Below are positions 51,098 to 59,796 of a stretch of 64,000 nucleotides of DNA, piece by piece. The translations under genes and the position numbers were made by a program. Under the pieces are notes generated by a model, which was not told the DNA's origin, searched no databases, and saw nothing but the letters and a program-made list of their open reading frames with translations. Position 1 is the stretch's first letter; every line of letters begins with the position of its first letter. The DNA comes from Phytomonospora sp040655735 (lineage in GTDB: Bacteria; Actinomycetota; Actinomycetes; Mycobacteriales; Micromonosporaceae): assembly GCF_040655735.1 (NCBI RefSeq), contig NZ_JBFAKK010000002.1, forward strand, positions 496,001 through 560,000, written 5' to 3'.

Positions 51098-51682
51098 TGG
51101 GAGCCAGATCATGATGGCGGCGATGGTAAGGCTGGCTTGGTAGATGGATGCGCGTTTGGCGTAGCGGGTGGCCAGGTCGCGCCACTGCTTCAGGCGGTTG
51201 AAGCAGCGTTCGACGACGTTGCGCTGCTTGTAGGCGGCCTTGTCGAACCCTGGTGGCCGCCCGCCGCGTGAGCCTTTCGCGATGCGGCGGTTGATCGTGT
51301 CGAGGCGTTCGGGAATCACGTGGCGGATGCCGCGCCGCCGTAGGCGGTGCCTGGTCGAATCATGGGCATAGCCCTTGTCGGCGAGGAGCAGGTCAGGGCG
51401 GCGGCGTGGCCAGCCGGGTTTCCCCGTCGGGACCGCGATCGCCTCCAGCAACGGGAACAGCATCGGGTTGTCCCCGGCCTGACCCGGTGTCAGCAGGATC
51501 GACAACGGCCTGCCGCGCCCATCGGCCGCAAGGTGAATCTTCGTGGACAACCCGCCACGCGACCGACCGATCGCCTCTCCGTTCAGTGCGGGCGGCGACG
51601 ACCCCGTAGATCCCCCTTTTTGCGGGCGCCGGCTGAGTGCTGATGCGCCCGCACCACGCTCGAGTCGACGCTGATGACCCAT
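51095..51682 (-). CDS. IS5-family transposase, second frame (OrfB, reached by -1 frameshift)
   Basis: The C-terminal half carries the other two catalytic residues: Asp in 'DLLLADKGYAHDSTRHRLRR' and Glu in 'YKQRNVVERCFNRLKQWRDL'. Codon meaning starts at about 51635, directly after the A5G5 run. The listed upstream part of the frame is probably not translated alone. Together with OrfA it gives a full DDE transposase of about 285 residues. The stop lies within the left inverted repeat. Confidence 0.85.
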   Translation of the reverse strand: MGHQRRLERGAGASALSRRPQKGGSTGSSPPALNGEAIGRSRGGLSTKIHLAADGRGRPLSILLTPGQAGDNPMLFPLLEAIAVPTGKPGWPRRRPDLLLADKGYAHDSTRHRLRRRGIRHVIPERLDTINRRIAKGSRGGRPPGFDKAAYKQRNVVERCFNRLKQWRDLATRYAKRASIYQASLTIAAIMIWLP

Positions 51683-51957
51683 TCGACCGGTTGCCCGTCG
51701 TCGTGGACGATCACGCTCGCGAGGATCTTGTCCCAGGTCCCATCGGCGGTCCAGCGGCGAAGCCGTTCATGACAGGTCTTCCACGGACCGAAGCGTTCGG
51801 GCAGGTCACGCCATGGAGCACCTGTCCGCAGCTTCCAGAGAATCCCGTTGATCACCTGACGGTGATCACGCCACCGGGCCCGAGACGTCCCCGGCCTGGG
51901 CAGCAACGGCTCGATGACCAACCACGCAGCATCCGTCAACTCACCACGACGTACCAC
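51583..51957 (-). CDS. IS5-family transposase, first frame (OrfA)
   Basis: A 124-residue N-terminal half of a DDE transposase. It has the DUF4096-type domain 'LTDAAWLVIEPLLPRPGTSR', then 'WKLRTGAPWRDLPERFGPWKT' and the first catalytic Asp in 'WVISVDSSVVRAHQHSAGAR'. The frame ends shortly after 'ARKKGDLRGRRRPH'. Its codons AAA-AAG-GGG lie in an A5G5 run on the minus strand. A -1 slip there joins it to the second frame. This is the normal expression strategy in this IS group, so it need not be a broken gene. Confidence 0.88.
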   Translation of the reverse strand: MVRRGELTDAAWLVIEPLLPRPGTSRARWRDHRQVINGILWKLRTGAPWRDLPERFGPWKTCHERLRRWTADGTWDKILASVIVHDDGQPVEWVISVDSSVVRAHQHSAGARKKGDLRGRRRPH

Positions 51958-51981
51958 AACACCATTGTGGACACCCCTACT

Positions 51982-52000
51982 TGATCACCAGGACACGCCC
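51982..52000 (-). repeat. Terminal inverted repeat, right end of the IS
   Basis: On the minus strand it reads GGGCGTGTCCTGGTGATCA, matching the left end at 18 of 19 positions. TA follows at 52001-52002. Confidence 0.88.
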
Positions 52001-53151
52001 TAGCCCGCCTCGGCCATCTCGACGCGCACGACGAGACCGCCCGCCTCGCGCGCGGTGATCTCGATGGTGCCCTCGTGGGCGCGCACCACCGCGTCGACGA
52101 TGGACAGCCCCAGTCCCACGCCCCTGGCCGACTCCACCCGGTCGTGGCCCTCGCCGCGCCGGAAGGGCTCGAACAGCGCGGGGATCTCGTAGGCGGGCAC
52201 CTGCGGCCCGGTGTTGGCGACCGTCAGCACCGCTCGCCCGGCCCTTGCCGCGGTCTCCACCGTGACGGTGCCGCCGGGGTGGTTGTGCCGGATGGCGTTG
52301 GCGACCAGGTTCTGCGCCAGCCGCTCCAGCAGCGTCGCGTCGCCCAGGGCCACAGCGGGCCCGCCCGCCACCTCCACTTCGACACCGGCCGCGGTGGCCT
52401 CCGCGCCGAGCTGCCCGGCGACGTGCGCGACGACGTCGGCGAGGTCCACCGGCACCGGCCGCGCCACCGAGCGGTCCGAACCGGCCAGCGTGAGCAGTCC
52501 GTCGATGAGCCGCTCGTGCCGGACGTTGACCGCCAGCAGGTTCGCCGTCAGATCACCGACGCGCCCGTCGGGGTCGGGCCGTGCCGCCGCGACCTCCAGC
52601 AGCGTCCGGTTGATCGCCAGCGGCGTGCGCAACTCGTGCGAGGCGTTGGCCACGAAACGCCGCTGCCCGTCGAAGGCCCGGTCCAGCCGCTCCAGCATCT
52701 CGTCGAAGGTGTCGGCGAGCCGCTTGAGCTCGTCCCCGGGCCCCGAGAGGTTGATGCGCTCGTGCAGGTTGCGGTCGGCGACCCGCCGCGCGGTTTCGGT
52801 GATCGCCCCGATGGGCCGCAGCACCCGCCCGGCCATCAACCACCCGAAACCCACCGAGAGCAGCCCTACCAGCACCAGCGCCACGACCGACCACACCAGC
52901 AGCGACTCCAGCGTCGCCGCCCGGGCCGCGTCCTGCCGCTCGATCAGGCCGTTGACCAGCGCCAGCACGTCGTCCTTGCCCTCGGGCAGCTGCCCGACAT
53001 CGAGCTCGCCGAGCCGGGACATCTCCGCGCGCGTCAGACCCGAGGAGTACAGGCGCTCGCGGACCAGGAAGTAGACCACGGCGATGAGCACCCCGCCGGC
53101 GAGCAGGAAGGAACCGCCGTAGAGCAGCGTCAGCCGCGTGCGCAGTCTCAT
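52000..53151 (-). CDS. Sensor histidine kinase, HAMP-HisKA type (CutS-like)
   Basis: A 383-residue kinase. Two membrane helices (about residues 8-28 and 85-107) flank a short extracellular loop of about 55 residues. A HAMP domain (RVLRPIGAITETARRVADRN) follows. HisKA has the phospho-His in 'FVANASHELRTPLAINRTLL', and the HATPase domain has 'LVANAIRHNHPGG' and 'GVGLGLSIVDAVVRAHEG'. It overlaps the regulator gene by 4 bp. Its TAG stop (52000-52002 on the minus strand) is formed across the border with the insertion sequence, yet the protein ends normally (VEMAEAG). It probably controls the divergent MacAB-like exporter. Confidence 0.9.
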   Translation of the reverse strand: MRLRTRLTLLYGGSFLLAGGVLIAVVYFLVRERLYSSGLTRAEMSRLGELDVGQLPEGKDDVLALVNGLIERQDAARAATLESLLVWSVVALVLVGLLSVGFGWLMAGRVLRPIGAITETARRVADRNLHERINLSGPGDELKRLADTFDEMLERLDRAFDGQRRFVANASHELRTPLAINRTLLEVAAARPDPDGRVGDLTANLLAVNVRHERLIDGLLTLAGSDRSVARPVPVDLADVVAHVAGQLGAEATAAGVEVEVAGGPAVALGDATLLERLAQNLVANAIRHNHPGGTVTVETAARAGRAVLTVANTGPQVPAYEIPALFEPFRRGEGHDRVESARGVGLGLSIVDAVVRAHEGTIEITAREAGGLVVRVEMAEAG

Positions 53152-53804
53152 CGGATCACGTACCCCACTCCGGCGAGGGTCTCGATGACGGGAGGGTCGG
53201 CCAGTTTGCGCCGCAGGGTCATCATCGTCACCCGCACGACGTTCGTGGCCGGGTCGATGTGCTCGTCCCAGACCTTCTCCAGCAGCCGCTCGGCAGACAC
53301 GACCGCGCCGTCGGCGCGCATCAGTTCGGCGAGGACCCCGAACTCCTTGTTCGACAGCGGCACGTAGCGACCGTCGCGGAACACCTGCCGCCGGACGGTG
53401 TCCAGGGAGATCCCGGCCCGGTCCAGCACCGGCGGCGCCGCCGGTGCCGACCTGCGGGCCAGCGCCCTGACCCGTGCGGTCAGCTCGGCGAACGCGAAGG
53501 GCTTCCCGAGGTAGTCGTCGGCGCCGATCGACAGGCCGTGCACGCGGTCGGCGACCTCCGTGGCGGCCGTCAGCATCAGCACCCGCGTGTGGTGCTCGCC
53601 CGCGGCGACACGGCGGCACAGCTCGTCGCCGCCCATGCCCGGCAGGTCGCGGTCGAGGACGGCGACGTCGTAGTCGTAGACGGCCAGCCTCGTCCGCGCC
53701 GAGTCGCCGTCGTAGCAGACGTCGACGGCCATCGCCTCGGCCCGCAGGCCCTCGGCGATGGCGTCGGCCAGCATCCGCTCATCCTCGACCACCAGTACGC
53801 GCAT
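53148..53804 (-). CDS. OmpR-family response regulator (CutR-like)
   Basis: A 218-residue regulator. The receiver has Asp8, Asp51 in 'YDVAVLDRDLPGMGGDELCR' and 'GADDYLGKPFAFAELTARV'. The C-terminal winged helix includes 'VPLSNKEFGVLAELMRADGAVVSAERLLEKVWDEHIDP' and ends 'TLAGVGYVIR'. It heads the regulator-kinase operon and is divergent from the lipoprotein-exporter operon. Two GGCGTAAGG repeats 11 bp apart lie in the shared promoter region and are its likely binding site. Confidence 0.92.
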   Translation of the reverse strand: MRVLVVEDERMLADAIAEGLRAEAMAVDVCYDGDSARTRLAVYDYDVAVLDRDLPGMGGDELCRRVAAGEHHTRVLMLTAATEVADRVHGLSIGADDYLGKPFAFAELTARVRALARRSAPAAPPVLDRAGISLDTVRRQVFRDGRYVPLSNKEFGVLAELMRADGAVVSAERLLEKVWDEHIDPATNVVRVTMMTLRRKLADPPVIETLAGVGYVIR

Positions 53805-53825
53805 GCTGTCGAGTCTCCCCGCCGG

Positions 53826-53845
53826 GGCGTAAGGGCGGCGTAAGG
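53826..53845 (+). promoter_or_regulatory. Direct repeat GGCGTAAGG x2 (11-bp spacing), candidate OmpR-type site
   Basis: Perfect nonamers lie at 53826-53834 and 53837-53845, with starts 11 bp apart, the spacing bound by OmpR/PhoB-type regulators. They are 8 bp upstream of a TTGACG -35-like hexamer (53853-53858) that would serve the exporter operon. Confidence 0.5.
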
Positions 53846-53913
53846 ACTCGCGTTGACGCCCACCACATGGCCCGCGGACTTCACTTCACCGCACACGTGA
53901 AGGAGGTCTCCCG

Positions 53914-54414
53914 ATGAGACGACGTACCTGGGCCGCGACCGCTGCGGCCGCCGCGCTGCTCCTGCTCTCGGCCTGCGGGTCGGACGACGGGGCGGACGTG
54001 GCGACGGCCAACGGCGAGGCGCCCGCCGGGAGCGAGTCGGCGCCGGCGGAGCTCAGCGAGGAGGAGGCGCTTCGGCTCTTCGTCGACTGCATGCGCGAGC
54101 AGGGCGTGGACATGCCCGACCCCGGACCCGGCGGCAACATGCTCGAACTGCGCGACTACTTCATCGACAACCCCGAGGCCGTCGACGCCTGCCGCGACAA
54201 GTTGCCCGGCGGGGGCGAGCCCGCCGAGCTGGACCCGGCGGCGCAGGAGCAGATGCAGAAGTTCGTCGACTGCATGCGCGAGCAGGGCGTGGACATGCCC
54301 GACCCGACCGCCGACGGCAAGCCGCAGTTCGATCCCGAACTCCTCGACGACCCGGACTTCAAGACCGCGATGAACGCCTGCCAGGACCTGCTGTCCGGAT
54401 TGCGGGGAGAGTGA
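53914..54414 (+). CDS. Lipoprotein with duplicated DCMREQGVDMPDP motif
   Basis: A 166-residue exported lipoprotein. The signal ends in lipobox LSAC with 'ALLLLSACGSDDGA'. The mature part holds two copies of FVDCMREQGVDMPDP, each with one Cys, and two further Cys in 'AVDACRDKL' and 'AMNACQDLL', suggesting two related helical units. The DNA of the two copies is identical over 44 bp. It has a strong AAGGAGG ribosome site. The downstream gene is an exporter adaptor, overlapping by one base. Such proteins are often found with CutRS-like kinases and MacAB-like exporters and might be a sensor or accessory. Function is unknown. Confidence 0.8.
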   Translation: MRRRTWAATAAAAALLLLSACGSDDGADVATANGEAPAGSESAPAELSEEEALRLFVDCMREQGVDMPDPGPGGNMLELRDYFIDNPEAVDACRDKLPGGGEPAELDPAAQEQMQKFVDCMREQGVDMPDPTADGKPQFDPELLDDPDFKTAMNACQDLLSGLRGE

Positions 54415-55453
54415 TGCGCGGCAAGCGGCTGTGGACGGCCGCCGGAGTCGCCGCGGTGCTGGCCGTCGGAGCGGCGGGCGTGGGTGTCGGGCTGACCGGC
54501 GGCGGTGAGGAGGCCGCGTCGAGTGGCCTGCCGCCGGGGACGACGGAGGTCAAGCGGCAGGACCTGGTGCGCACCGAGCGCGTCGACGGGACGCTGACCT
54601 ACGGGGACGTGACGGCGCTGTCGGGCGCGGTCTCGGGGACGGTGACGTGGCTGCCGGAGGTCGGCGCGACCGTCAGGCGCGGCAAACCGCTGTACAAAGT
54701 GGACAACGACGCGGTGGTGGTCATGTACGGGCTGCTTCCCTTGTGGCGTCCGCTGTCGGCGGGCGTGAGCGGCCCCGACGCACGGCAGCTGGAGGAGAAC
54801 CTCGCCGAGCTCGGGTACACCGGGTTCACCGTCGACGCCGACTTCACCGGCGCGACCGCCGACGCCGTGCGCGCCTGGCAGGACGACGCGGGCCTTCCCG
54901 AGACCGGGACGGTCGAGCCGGGCCGGGTGGTGTTCGCCGACGGCGCCGTGCGCGTCGCCGAGCTCACCGCGACCGTGGGCGGCCAGGCCGGCGGCCCGGT
55001 TCTGGGCTACACCAGCAAGAAGCGCGAGGTGAGCGTCGCCCTCGACGTGGCCGATCAGGACCTGGTGGAGAAGGAACTGCCGGTGAGGGTCACGCTGCCC
55101 GACGGCTCGGCCGTCGACGGCGAGGTCGACGCGATCGGCACGACCGTCGAGGCCGCCGGCGACGCCGGGACCGCCGACACGATCGAGGTCACGGTGTCCA
55201 TAAAGGACCAGAAGGCGCTCGGCTCGCTCGACTCCGCACCGGTCAAGGTCGAGCTGACCGCCGAGACCCGCGAGGACGTGCTGGTCGTGCCGGTCGAGGC
55301 GCTGCTCGCCTTGCGGGAAGGCGGATACGGGCTACAGATCGTGGAGGGCTCCTCGACGCGGATCGTCGCCGTCGAGGCGGGCATGTTCGCCGCCGGCCTG
55401 GTCGAGGTCAGCGGCGCCGGCGTGGCCGAGGGCGTGACAGTGGGGCTGCCGTC

Positions 55454-55457
<4 letters not shown>
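54414..55457 (+). CDS. Membrane-fusion/adaptor protein with peptidoglycan-binding domain
   Basis: A 347-residue protein with an N-terminal membrane anchor (LWTAAGVAAVLAVGAAGVGV). Next come a lipoyl/HlyD-like beta domain (LSGAVSGTVTWLPEVGATVRRGKPLY) and an inserted PG_binding_1 domain (ARQLEENLAELGYTGFTVDADFTGATADAVRAWQ). C-terminal adaptor beta domains follow ('SVALDVADQDLVEKELPVRV'). In Gram-positive bacteria this type works with MacB-like ABC exporters and reaches into the cell wall. ATG 54414 shares one base with the previous stop; GTG 54411 is an alternative. It overlaps the ATPase gene by 4 bp. Confidence 0.87.
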
Positions 55458-56117
<660 letters not shown>

Positions 56118-56131
<14 letters not shown>

Positions 56132-57293
56132 CACGTTCCGCGTCGGCGCGCACGGCCTGCGGGCCCGGCCGCTGCGGGCGGTGCTCTCGGCGGTCGGTAT
56201 CGCGATCGGGATCGCCGCGATGGTCGCCGTCGTGGGCATCTCGGCCTCCAGCCAGGAGCTGCTCAATCAGAAGCTCGACCGGCTGGGCACCAACCTGCTG
56301 ACGGTCGCGCCCGGGCAGTCGCTGTTCGGGGACGCCTCCCAGCTTCCGCTGTCGGCCGAGGAGATGATCGGCGCGATCGGGCCGGTCACCTCCCTGTCGG
56401 CGACCGGGATGCTCGCCGACACCGCGGTCTACCGCAACGACCGTGTCGATCCCGGCCGCACCAACAGCATCGGCGTGCGCGCCGCCCGGCTGAACCTCCT
56501 CGACGTCGTCGGCGGTTCCGTCGAGAGTGGACACTGGCTCGACCCGGCCACGGCCGGCTACCCGACGGTCGTGCTCGGCGCGAAGACCGCCGAGCGGCTC
56601 GGGATCGGCGCCGCCGACGCCCGGGTGCAGGTCTGGCTGGGCGGTCAGTGGTTCACCGTGATCGGGATCCTCGACCCCGTCGAGCTGGCGCCCGAACTCG
56701 ACGCGTCGGCGCTGGTCGGCTGGCCCGCGGCGGAGTCCTATCTGGACTTCGACGCGCACGCCACCACCGTCTACACCCGCGCCGAGGAGAGCGCGATCGC
56801 CGACGTCCAGGCGGTGCTGGGCGCCACCGCCTACCCCGAGCACCCCGAGGAGGTCGACGTGTCGCGGCCCTCGGACGCGCTGGCCGCCAAGGCCGCCACC
56901 GACGAGGCCTTCACCGGCCTGTTGCTCGGGCTCGGCGCGGTGGCGCTGGTCGTCGGCGGGGTCGGCGTCGCCAACACGATGGTCATCTCGGTGCTGGAAC
57001 GCCGGGGCGAGATCGGGTTGCGACGCTCGATCGGCGCCACTCGCGGCGACGTGCGGGCGCAGTTCCTGATGGAGTCGGCGCTGCTGTCACTGCTCGGCGG
57101 CGCCGGGGGAGTGGTCCTCGGCGCGGCCGTGACCGCCTCCTACGCGCTCTGGAAGGACTGGCCGGTGGCGATACCGGCGTGGGTGCTGCTCGGCGGGTTC
57201 GCCGCGACGGTGCTCATCGGCGCGGTCGCGGGCTGGTACCCGGCGGCGAAGGCCGCGCGCCTGTCGCCGACGGAGGCCCTCGCGGTGCCGTGA
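56118..57293 (+). CDS. MacB-like ABC transporter permease
   Basis: A 391-residue permease with the MacB/FtsX layout. One N-terminal helix (AVLSAVGIAIGIAAMVAVVG) is followed by a large extracellular MacB-PCD domain of about 220 residues ('LDRLGTNLLTVAPGQSLFGD'), then three C-terminal helices with 'VGVANTMVISVLERRGEIGLRRSIGATRGDV', a hallmark of the family. With the adaptor and ATPase it should expel peptides, antibiotics or lipoprotein-like substrates. It ends before a tandem hairpin terminator. Confidence 0.92.
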
Positions 57294-57299
57294 GCACGT

Positions 57300-57352
57300 C
57301 TCCCGGCGGCTTCGGCCGCCGGGAGGCCGAGGTGGCGGACTTCGGCCACCTC
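57300..57352 (+). terminator. Tandem hairpin terminator after the exporter operon
   Basis: The first hairpin is 57300-57325: an 11-bp perfect stem (CTCCCGGCGGC) with a TTCG tetraloop. The second is 57329-57352: an 8-bp stem (GAGGTGGC). It starts 7 bp after the permease stop and may also serve the converging TetR gene. Confidence 0.8.
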
Positions 57353-57475
57353 AGCGCGAAGGCCGGCCGCACACGCCTGCCCCGCGCCACGATCGGCTCG
57401 GCCGCACGGTGCGACCCGCTGCCGGCCGGATGTTTCCGGTGGATCTCCGGGAGACCCAGGCCCGCTGAGCCGGGT

Positions 57476-58093
57476 TCAGCCGACCGTCAGCCCGAGGGCT
57501 TCCGGCAGGGCCGCGAAACCGTCGCGGACCAGGCCCACCAGCCACTCGGGGTCGGCGGGCCCGGCCGCGACCGCCCAGTCCTGGTTGGCGGTGTGCCAGA
57601 CGGCGAGCATGACCTCAAGGGCCAGCCGCAGGCGCAGGTCGGTGGCGTCGAGGCCGGTGCGTCCGGCCAGCAGCGCACCGATCGCGACGGTCGTGTCGGC
57701 GCAGAAGCGCAGCTCGCGCGCGGCCAGGGCGGGCGTGCGCTCGGCGATGCGGCGGCCGGCGAGGAACTGCCCGGCCCAGTCGTCGTCCATGCTCTCGATC
57801 GCGCCGACGAGCACGCGCTCCAACGTCGCGACCAGCGGCCCGCGCAGCTCGCAGGAGCCGATCGTCGCGGTGAACGTGCCCCACAGGCGCTGCACCGGCT
57901 CCAGGACGACGTCCTCCTTGGAGTCGAAGAGCCGAAAGAACGTGCGCGGTGACAGCTCGACGCGGCCGACGAGATCCTCGACGGTGACCTCGTCGAAACC
58001 GTGCTCGCCGAAGAGCTCGATGGCGGTGTCGACGAGCAGGCGGCGGTTGCGCAGCTTCTTGCGTTCACGAAGCGGCAGGTCAGTGCGGGTCAC
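57476..58093 (-). CDS. TetR-family transcriptional regulator
   Basis: A 205-residue regulator. The N-terminal helix-turn-helix covers about 12-60 ('RKKLRNRRLLVDTAIELFGEHGFDEVTVEDLVGRVELSPRTFFRLFDSKEDVV'). The C-terminal ligand domain is all-helical. The 'LSPRTFFRLFDSKEDV' recognition helix places it in the common mycofactocin/drug-efflux-like group. It starts at GTG 58093, with TAGACT six bases upstream, so it is leaderless. It is divergent from the oxidoreductase gene, whose promoter holds a 20-bp palindrome, and convergent with the exporter operon. It probably represses the oxidoreductase. Confidence 0.9.
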   Translation of the reverse strand: MTRTDLPLRERKKLRNRRLLVDTAIELFGEHGFDEVTVEDLVGRVELSPRTFFRLFDSKEDVVLEPVQRLWGTFTATIGSCELRGPLVATLERVLVGAIESMDDDWAGQFLAGRRIAERTPALAARELRFCADTTVAIGALLAGRTGLDATDLRLRLALEVMLAVWHTANQDWAVAAGPADPEWLVGLVRDGFAALPEALGLTVG

Positions 58094-58099
58094 CGGCGA

Positions 58100-58105
58100 A
58101 GTCTA
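58100..58105 (-). promoter_or_regulatory. -10 box TAGACT, leaderless start of the TetR gene
   Basis: On the minus strand TAGACT is followed by 6 nt and the GTG start codon. Confidence 0.5.
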
Positions 58106-58348
58106 GCCAGCCGACGGCATGCGCCGGTCGGCGGCGTTCGGCGGCCACCGGCAGTCGCCATCGACCGGCGTGCGCGGTTCACCGGCGTTGGCCGGTCCCG
58201 GGCGTTCGCGCTTCACGGGCTTTTGCGGGTCCCCGGCGTTCGCGGGCCGGCGGCATTTGTCGGCCCCCGCCACTCGCGAGCGACCAGCGTTCGCCCCTCA
58301 CGCACACATGGCAGCGGCAGGCGTTAGCCTATGACAAGCCTTTGCCTA

Positions 58349-58368
58349 TCACTGCCATATGGCAGTGA
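58349..58368 (+). promoter_or_regulatory. Perfect 20-bp palindrome TCACTGCCATATGGCAGTGA
   Basis: It lies 35 bp before the oxidoreductase ATG in an otherwise repetitive intergenic region. An extra half-site ACTGCCA follows at 58368. Size and symmetry fit a TetR-family operator, and the TetR gene is the divergent neighbour. Confidence 0.65.
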
Positions 58369-58402
58369 CTGCCATTGAGGCCTCACTCCTAGGAGTTCTC
58401 TT

Positions 58403-59332
58403 ATGCGCGCCCTCGTCGTCGACCACTCCGTCCCCGGCGGCCTCGCCTTCGCCGAGGTCCCCGACCCCGTCCCCACGCACGGCCAAGCCCTGATCGAGGT
58501 CCGCGCGGTCTCCCTCAACCCGGGCGAGCTCCTCCATCTCGTCCCCGAGGGAGCCGACGGCGAGGTCTACGGCTGGGACGCCGCCGGTGTCGTCGTACAG
58601 GCCGCCGCCGACGGCAGCGGCCCGCCGGCCGGCACGCCCGTCGTCTCGCTGAAGTGGACCGGTGCCTGGGCGAAGCTGCGCGCGGTCGACACCGCCTGGC
58701 TGGGCGGCGCGCCCGAGGGCGCCGACTTCGGCGCGCTGGCGACCGTCCCGGTCGCGGCGGGCACGGCCCTGCGGGTGCTGCGGCGGATGGGCTCGATCCT
58801 CGGCCGCCGGGTGCTCGTCACCGGCGCGACCGGCGCCGTCGGCCGCTACGCCGTGCAGCTCGCGCGCCGGGGCGGCGCCCACGTCATCGCCGTGACCCGC
58901 GACGTCGCCGCAAACGCCGACACCCTGAAGGCGCTCGGCGCCGACGAGGTCCTCGCCCACCCCGCCGAACTCACCGCGCCGGTCGACGCCGTCCTCGACC
59001 ACGTCGGGGGACCGGTCCTGGTCGAGTCCTTCGCCCGGCTCGCCGGCGGCGGGCTGCTCGTCACGATCGGCAACACCGCCGGCGTCGGCGAGAGCTTCGA
59101 CGTCGGCGCGCTGTTCGCCGAGGCCGCCACGCACGACCGGCAGATCAGCAGCTTCATCATCACCGGCGAGGGCGACCTGTCGGCCGACCTCGGCTGGCTC
59201 GCGCACGAGGTCGCCGCCGGCCGCCTCGACCCCGGCGTCGACTGGCGCGGCGACTGGTCGCGCGCCCCGGAACTCGTCTCCGCGTACACGCGCGGCGAAC
59301 GGCTCGGGAAGATCGTCCTCGACGTGACCTGA
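58403..59332 (+). CDS. Quinone oxidoreductase-like medium-chain dehydrogenase
   Basis: A 309-residue NAD(P)H-dependent enzyme of the zeta-crystallin/QOR branch. It has the GroES-like N-terminal domain 'RALVVDHSVPGGLAFAEVPD ... SLNPGELLHL' and the Rossmann motif 'VLVTGATGAVGRYAVQLARR' at about residues 137-156. 'VDAVLDHVGGPVLVESFARLAGGGLLVTIG' follows. No zinc-ligand cysteines are seen, so it probably reduces quinones or reactive carbonyls. The promoter holds a palindromic operator, and the divergent gene is a TetR regulator, a usual arrangement for inducible detoxification. Confidence 0.88.
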   Translation: MRALVVDHSVPGGLAFAEVPDPVPTHGQALIEVRAVSLNPGELLHLVPEGADGEVYGWDAAGVVVQAAADGSGPPAGTPVVSLKWTGAWAKLRAVDTAWLGGAPEGADFGALATVPVAAGTALRVLRRMGSILGRRVLVTGATGAVGRYAVQLARRGGAHVIAVTRDVAANADTLKALGADEVLAHPAELTAPVDAVLDHVGGPVLVESFARLAGGGLLVTIGNTAGVGESFDVGALFAEAATHDRQISSFIITGEGDLSADLGWLAHEVAAGRLDPGVDWRGDWSRAPELVSAYTRGERLGKIVLDVT

Positions 59333-59379
59333 CGCCACAGGCCCGGCCGGGGCGGCCGGGCCGTCACCGCGCGAGCGCG

Positions 59380-59796
59380 TCAGCGCTTCTTCTTCTTGGC
59401 CTTCTTGTCGGGGATGACCAGGTTGAGGCCCCAGTTGACGAGACCGACGATGAGCGCGCCGAGCAGCGCCGCCCAAAAGCCCTCCACCTTGAACGGGATG
59501 TCGAGCCATTCGGCGATCAGACTGGTCAGCAGGAACAGCAAAGCGTTGACCACCAGGGCGAGCAGCCCCAGCGTCAGCACGTAGAAGGCGCAGCCGACCG
59601 TCTTCACGATCGGCTTGATGATGGCGTTGACGAGCCCGAAGATGATCGCGACGGCCAGCAGCGTCCCGATCTGCTCGATCACGGGACCGTCACCGAAGGT
59701 GATCTCGTCGATGAGGAGGGTGGCGATCCAGATGGACACCGCGGTCGCGGCGATCTTCAGCAGCAGGATGAGGAGTTTCTTCAGCACGCGGCCCAT
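59380..59796 (-). CDS. Phage-holin-family (PF04020-type) membrane protein
   Basis: A 138-residue membrane protein with four hydrophobic helices: 'LLILLLKIAATAVSIWIATLLI', 'IGTLLAVAIIFGLVNAIIKPIV', 'FYVLTLGLLALVVNALLFLLTS' and 'FWAALLGALIVGLVNWGLNLVI'. A KKAKKKKR tail follows. This matches the Phage_holin_4_2 family, common in chromosomes and not phage-linked in this context. ATG 59796 is preferred to an upstream in-frame ATG because the extra 20 residues are not conserved-looking. It stands alone. Confidence 0.82.
   Translation of the reverse strand: MGRVLKKLLILLLKIAATAVSIWIATLLIDEITFGDGPVIEQIGTLLAVAIIFGLVNAIIKPIVKTVGCAFYVLTLGLLALVVNALLFLLTSLIAEWLDIPFKVEGFWAALLGALIVGLVNWGLNLVIPDKKAKKKKR

Larger units (their letters stand above)
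51079..52000 (-). mobile_element. IS5-family (IS427-like) insertion sequence, 922 bp
   Basis: The ends are GGGCGTGTCCGGGTGATCA at 51079 and the complement of GGGCGTGTCCTGGTGATCA at 52000, a 19-bp inverted repeat with one mismatch. It is flanked by TA on both sides within CTA, the usual target of this group. Two overlapping transposase frames lie on the minus strand. It sits between the module 2 regulator and the next kinase. All parts look intact, so it may be active. Confidence 0.92.
58094..58402. other. 309-bp divergent intergenic region
   Basis: It contains the TetR promoter (TAGACT, 58100-58105 on the minus strand). Next is about 200 bp of degenerate repeats built on CCGGCGTTCGCGGG-like words (58125-58300). 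The oxidoreductase promoter follows, with the palindrome at 58349-58368 and a TAGGAG ribosome site near 58390. No gene is seen. Confidence 0.6.

Noticed and set aside
51095..51957. Transposase as a frameshifted pseudogene
   Set aside because: The break lies on an A5G5 slippery run at the position usual for this IS group, and the whole DDE triad is retained.
51079..52000. Complex transposon or genomic island border
   Set aside because: Only one 922-bp element is present, with no second copy, integrase or tRNA gene in the window; neighbours on both sides have ordinary gene structure.
59380..59796. Prophage remnant because of the holin-family protein
   Set aside because: No other phage gene is nearby; this family is common in bacterial chromosomes.
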